Source: Marinobacter nitratireducens
Lineage (GTDB): Bacteria > Pseudomonadota > Gammaproteobacteria > Pseudomonadales > Oleiphilaceae
DNA: 64,000 bases
Assembly: GCF_000708045.1 (NCBI RefSeq)
Contig: NZ_ANIE01000003.1
Coordinates: 682,001 to 746,000 of the forward strand
Direction of reading: 5' to 3'
Made by a program: the position numbers and the translations under genes. The notes beneath the pieces were generated by a model. That model did no database searches. It was not told the origin of the DNA and saw nothing but the letters and a program-made list of their open reading frames with translations. This document shows, in pieces, positions 62,601 through 64,000 of this stretch (position 1 is the stretch's first letter; every line of letters starts with the position of its first letter).

Positions 62601-64000
62601 TTAACGGAGGTTGATGATGGTCTGGGTGACCGCATCAGAGGTCTCGATGGTCTTGGCATTGGCCTGATAGTTCCGCTGGGCGATGATCAGGTTAACCAGT
62701 TCCTCGGACAGATCCACGTTCGACTCTTCGACCGAACTCGCTTCGATGGAGCCGAGGGTTCCAGTGTCCGGAGCGCCAATAATGGGCTGACCGGATTCAA
62801 AGGTCTCCACCCAGGAGGTGTCGCCGACCGGCGAAAGGCCATTGGTGTTGCTGAATGACGCCAGCGCCACCTGCCCCAGAGCTTTGGACTGGCCGTTGGT
62901 GTAGCGGGCAAAGATTACGCCTTCGCTCGACACGTCCAGGCCAGACAACCGACCGGTGGTGTATCCGTTTTGCTGCTGGTCGTTCACCCCGAACGCTGTG
63001 CCGTACTGGGTGGTGCCACTCAGATCCAGAACGAAAGCCGATGTCGTAGGCGGCTCGGGGATGGGTGTGACCACCGTGGTACCCGTGGCCGGGGGGCCAT
63101 CAGCGCCGTTTGGCTGCCCGTCTTCGTCTTTCGGCACCCAGTCGGCAATCACGATTTCACCGGCCGGATCACCATTGATGGATTGCAGATTACCACTCTC
63201 ATCGAAACGGGCGGTGTAGGGCGTTACATCGGTGCCCGCGACCATCTCGCCATCAATCTGCAGGTAGATAGACCATTCACTGACCCCGACACCGTTCCCC
63301 GGCGCCGGCTCCTTGACGTAGAACTGGGTCATTTCATGGGGATTGCCCAGGCTGTCATAGATGGTCGTGGATGTGGCGTGGTTGTAGGTGCGCTGATCAA
63401 TTGGATTGAATTCGTTGGTGATTCGAATCGGAGACGCTGCGTATTCCGTTGCGAAATCCGCATCAGCGGTAACAGAGGTTACCCCGGCGACTACCCGCTC
63501 GCCGGTTACGTTCACGTCGCCCTCAACGGTAGTGGGCCCCACCGTGGTTGTGCCGTCACCATAGCTGTATTCCAGAGTCTCACCCTGGTTATGAATCACT
63601 CTCAGCACGTCGGTACCGGTGCCATCGTCAACGATGGACGCGGAAATTGAGGTTTCGCTGGAGTTGTTGATGGAGTCCACCAGATCCTGCAGTGACGTAA
63701 TGTTGCTGGTGTCGATGGTCAGGGGCGAACCGTTAATGCTTAGACTGAAGTTGAAATTGGCGGGCCCGGCAGCGGTGATAAAACCGTCATCGAGCGTGGT
63801 GGTTGCCGTTGTTGTCGCAGAAGCACTAAGCCCTGGTGCGTCGTTGATGGCGGCAGCAGCCTGGCGAGCGGTCGTGATGGGACTGCCGTCCGGGGCAGTG
63901 CTCAGATCAACATTGTAGTCAGGCGTCCCGTCGTTGTAGGAAACGTCAAAACTTTCGCCTTGAATATCGGCATACGCCAGAGGTCCCACATCCCTCACCC
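62601..64000 (-). CDS. flgE: Flagellar hook protein FlgE, partial (N-terminus outside window)
   Basis: About 465 C-terminal residues are visible. YNHATSTTIYDSLGNPHEMT and the C-terminal SEELVNLIIAQRNYQANAKT identify FlgE. The visible part alone is longer than the whole Salmonella protein (403), so the full protein should exceed 550 residues. The extra domain, before the YNHATS block, holds two segments like the flagellin-hook IN motif (about residues 38-60 and 98-133 of the visible part). It is the most upstream flg gene in view. Confidence 0.93.
   Translation of the reverse strand, partial: VRDVGPLAYADIQGESFDVSYNDGTPDYNVDLSTAPDGSPITTARQAAAAINDAPGLSASATTTATTTLDDGFITAAGPANFNFSLSINGSPLTIDTSNITSLQDLVDSINNSSETSISASIVDDGTGTDVLRVIHNQGETLEYSYGDGTTTVGPTTVEGDVNVTGERVVAGVTSVTADADFATEYAASPIRITNEFNPIDQRTYNHATSTTIYDSLGNPHEMTQFYVKEPAPGNGVGVSEWSIYLQIDGEMVAGTDVTPYTARFDESGNLQSINGDPAGEIVIADWVPKDEDGQPNGADGPPATGTTVVTPIPEPPTTSAFVLDLSGTTQYGTAFGVNDQQQNGYTTGRLSGLDVSSEGVIFARYTNGQSKALGQVALASFSNTNGLSPVGDTSWVETFESGQPIIGAPDTGTLGSIEASSVEESNVDLSEELVNLIIAQRNYQANAKTIETSDAVTQTIINLR

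Overview
The window is chromosomal housekeeping DNA from a free-living, flagellated, respiring gammaproteobacterium. The gene order iscR-cysE-trmJ-suhB-secF-secD-yajC-tgt-queA and der-bamB-yfgM-hisS-ispG-rodZ-pilW-rlmN-ndk is that of Pseudomonas and relatives. The protein character (moderate GC, acidic surface residues, complete TCA cycle, psrA-like fad control) points to a marine relative such as Marinobacter. That genus call is an inference from general familiarity, not from a search. No phage, insertion sequence, CRISPR array or obvious island is present.

Layout. 1-14 kb holds the TCA block: sdhCDAB-sucAB-lpdA-sucCD on the minus strand, divergent from gltA on the plus strand, followed by a beta-hydroxyacid dehydrogenase. 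14-20.4 kb holds topA and the fadBA beta-oxidation operon (minus). 20.8-28.8 kb is a mixed region: a secreted helical protein, a universal stress protein, uup with a Cys-rich unknown, a MOSC protein, tRNA-Gly, a TetR regulator, a DUF924 protein, a CbiX-like chelatase and a YfcH-type SDR. 28.8-35.2 kb holds tRNA-Glu, a 50-codon membrane protein gene with an upstream ANR/FNR-type box, and a GGDEF-EAL protein run together with ackA-pta. 35.2-48 kb is the minus-strand run der to trmJ (ribosome assembly, outer-membrane assembly, tRNA charging, isoprenoids, cell shape, type IV pili, RNA methylation, Fe-S and cysteine supply). 48-54.7 kb holds a degenerate suhB, secFD-yajC, tgt-queA and tRNA-Leu. 54.8-64 kb is the flagellar hook/rod cluster flgE-flgL (minus), with flgE cut by the window end.

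How it works together: FadBA feeds acetyl-CoA to citrate synthase and the TCA enzymes, whose electrons leave through SdhCDAB. AckA-Pta handles acetyl-CoA overflow through acetyl phosphate. SecDF-YajC and BamB with YfgM serve export and outer-membrane assembly, which the lipoproteins PilW and FlgH and the rod/hook proteins depend on.

Most notable: (1) the isc locus has iscR and iscS but no iscU-iscA-hscBA-fdx between iscS and ndk, and IscS lacks the C-terminal tail that binds IscU; (2) the SuhB homologue has lost most of its metal-binding catalytic residues; (3) a tiny membrane-protein gene has a strong Shine-Dalgarno and a well-placed ANR/FNR box; (4) a 20-bp palindrome resembling a PsrA operator lies upstream of fadB; (5) the hook protein seems enlarged by flagellin-IN-like repeats.
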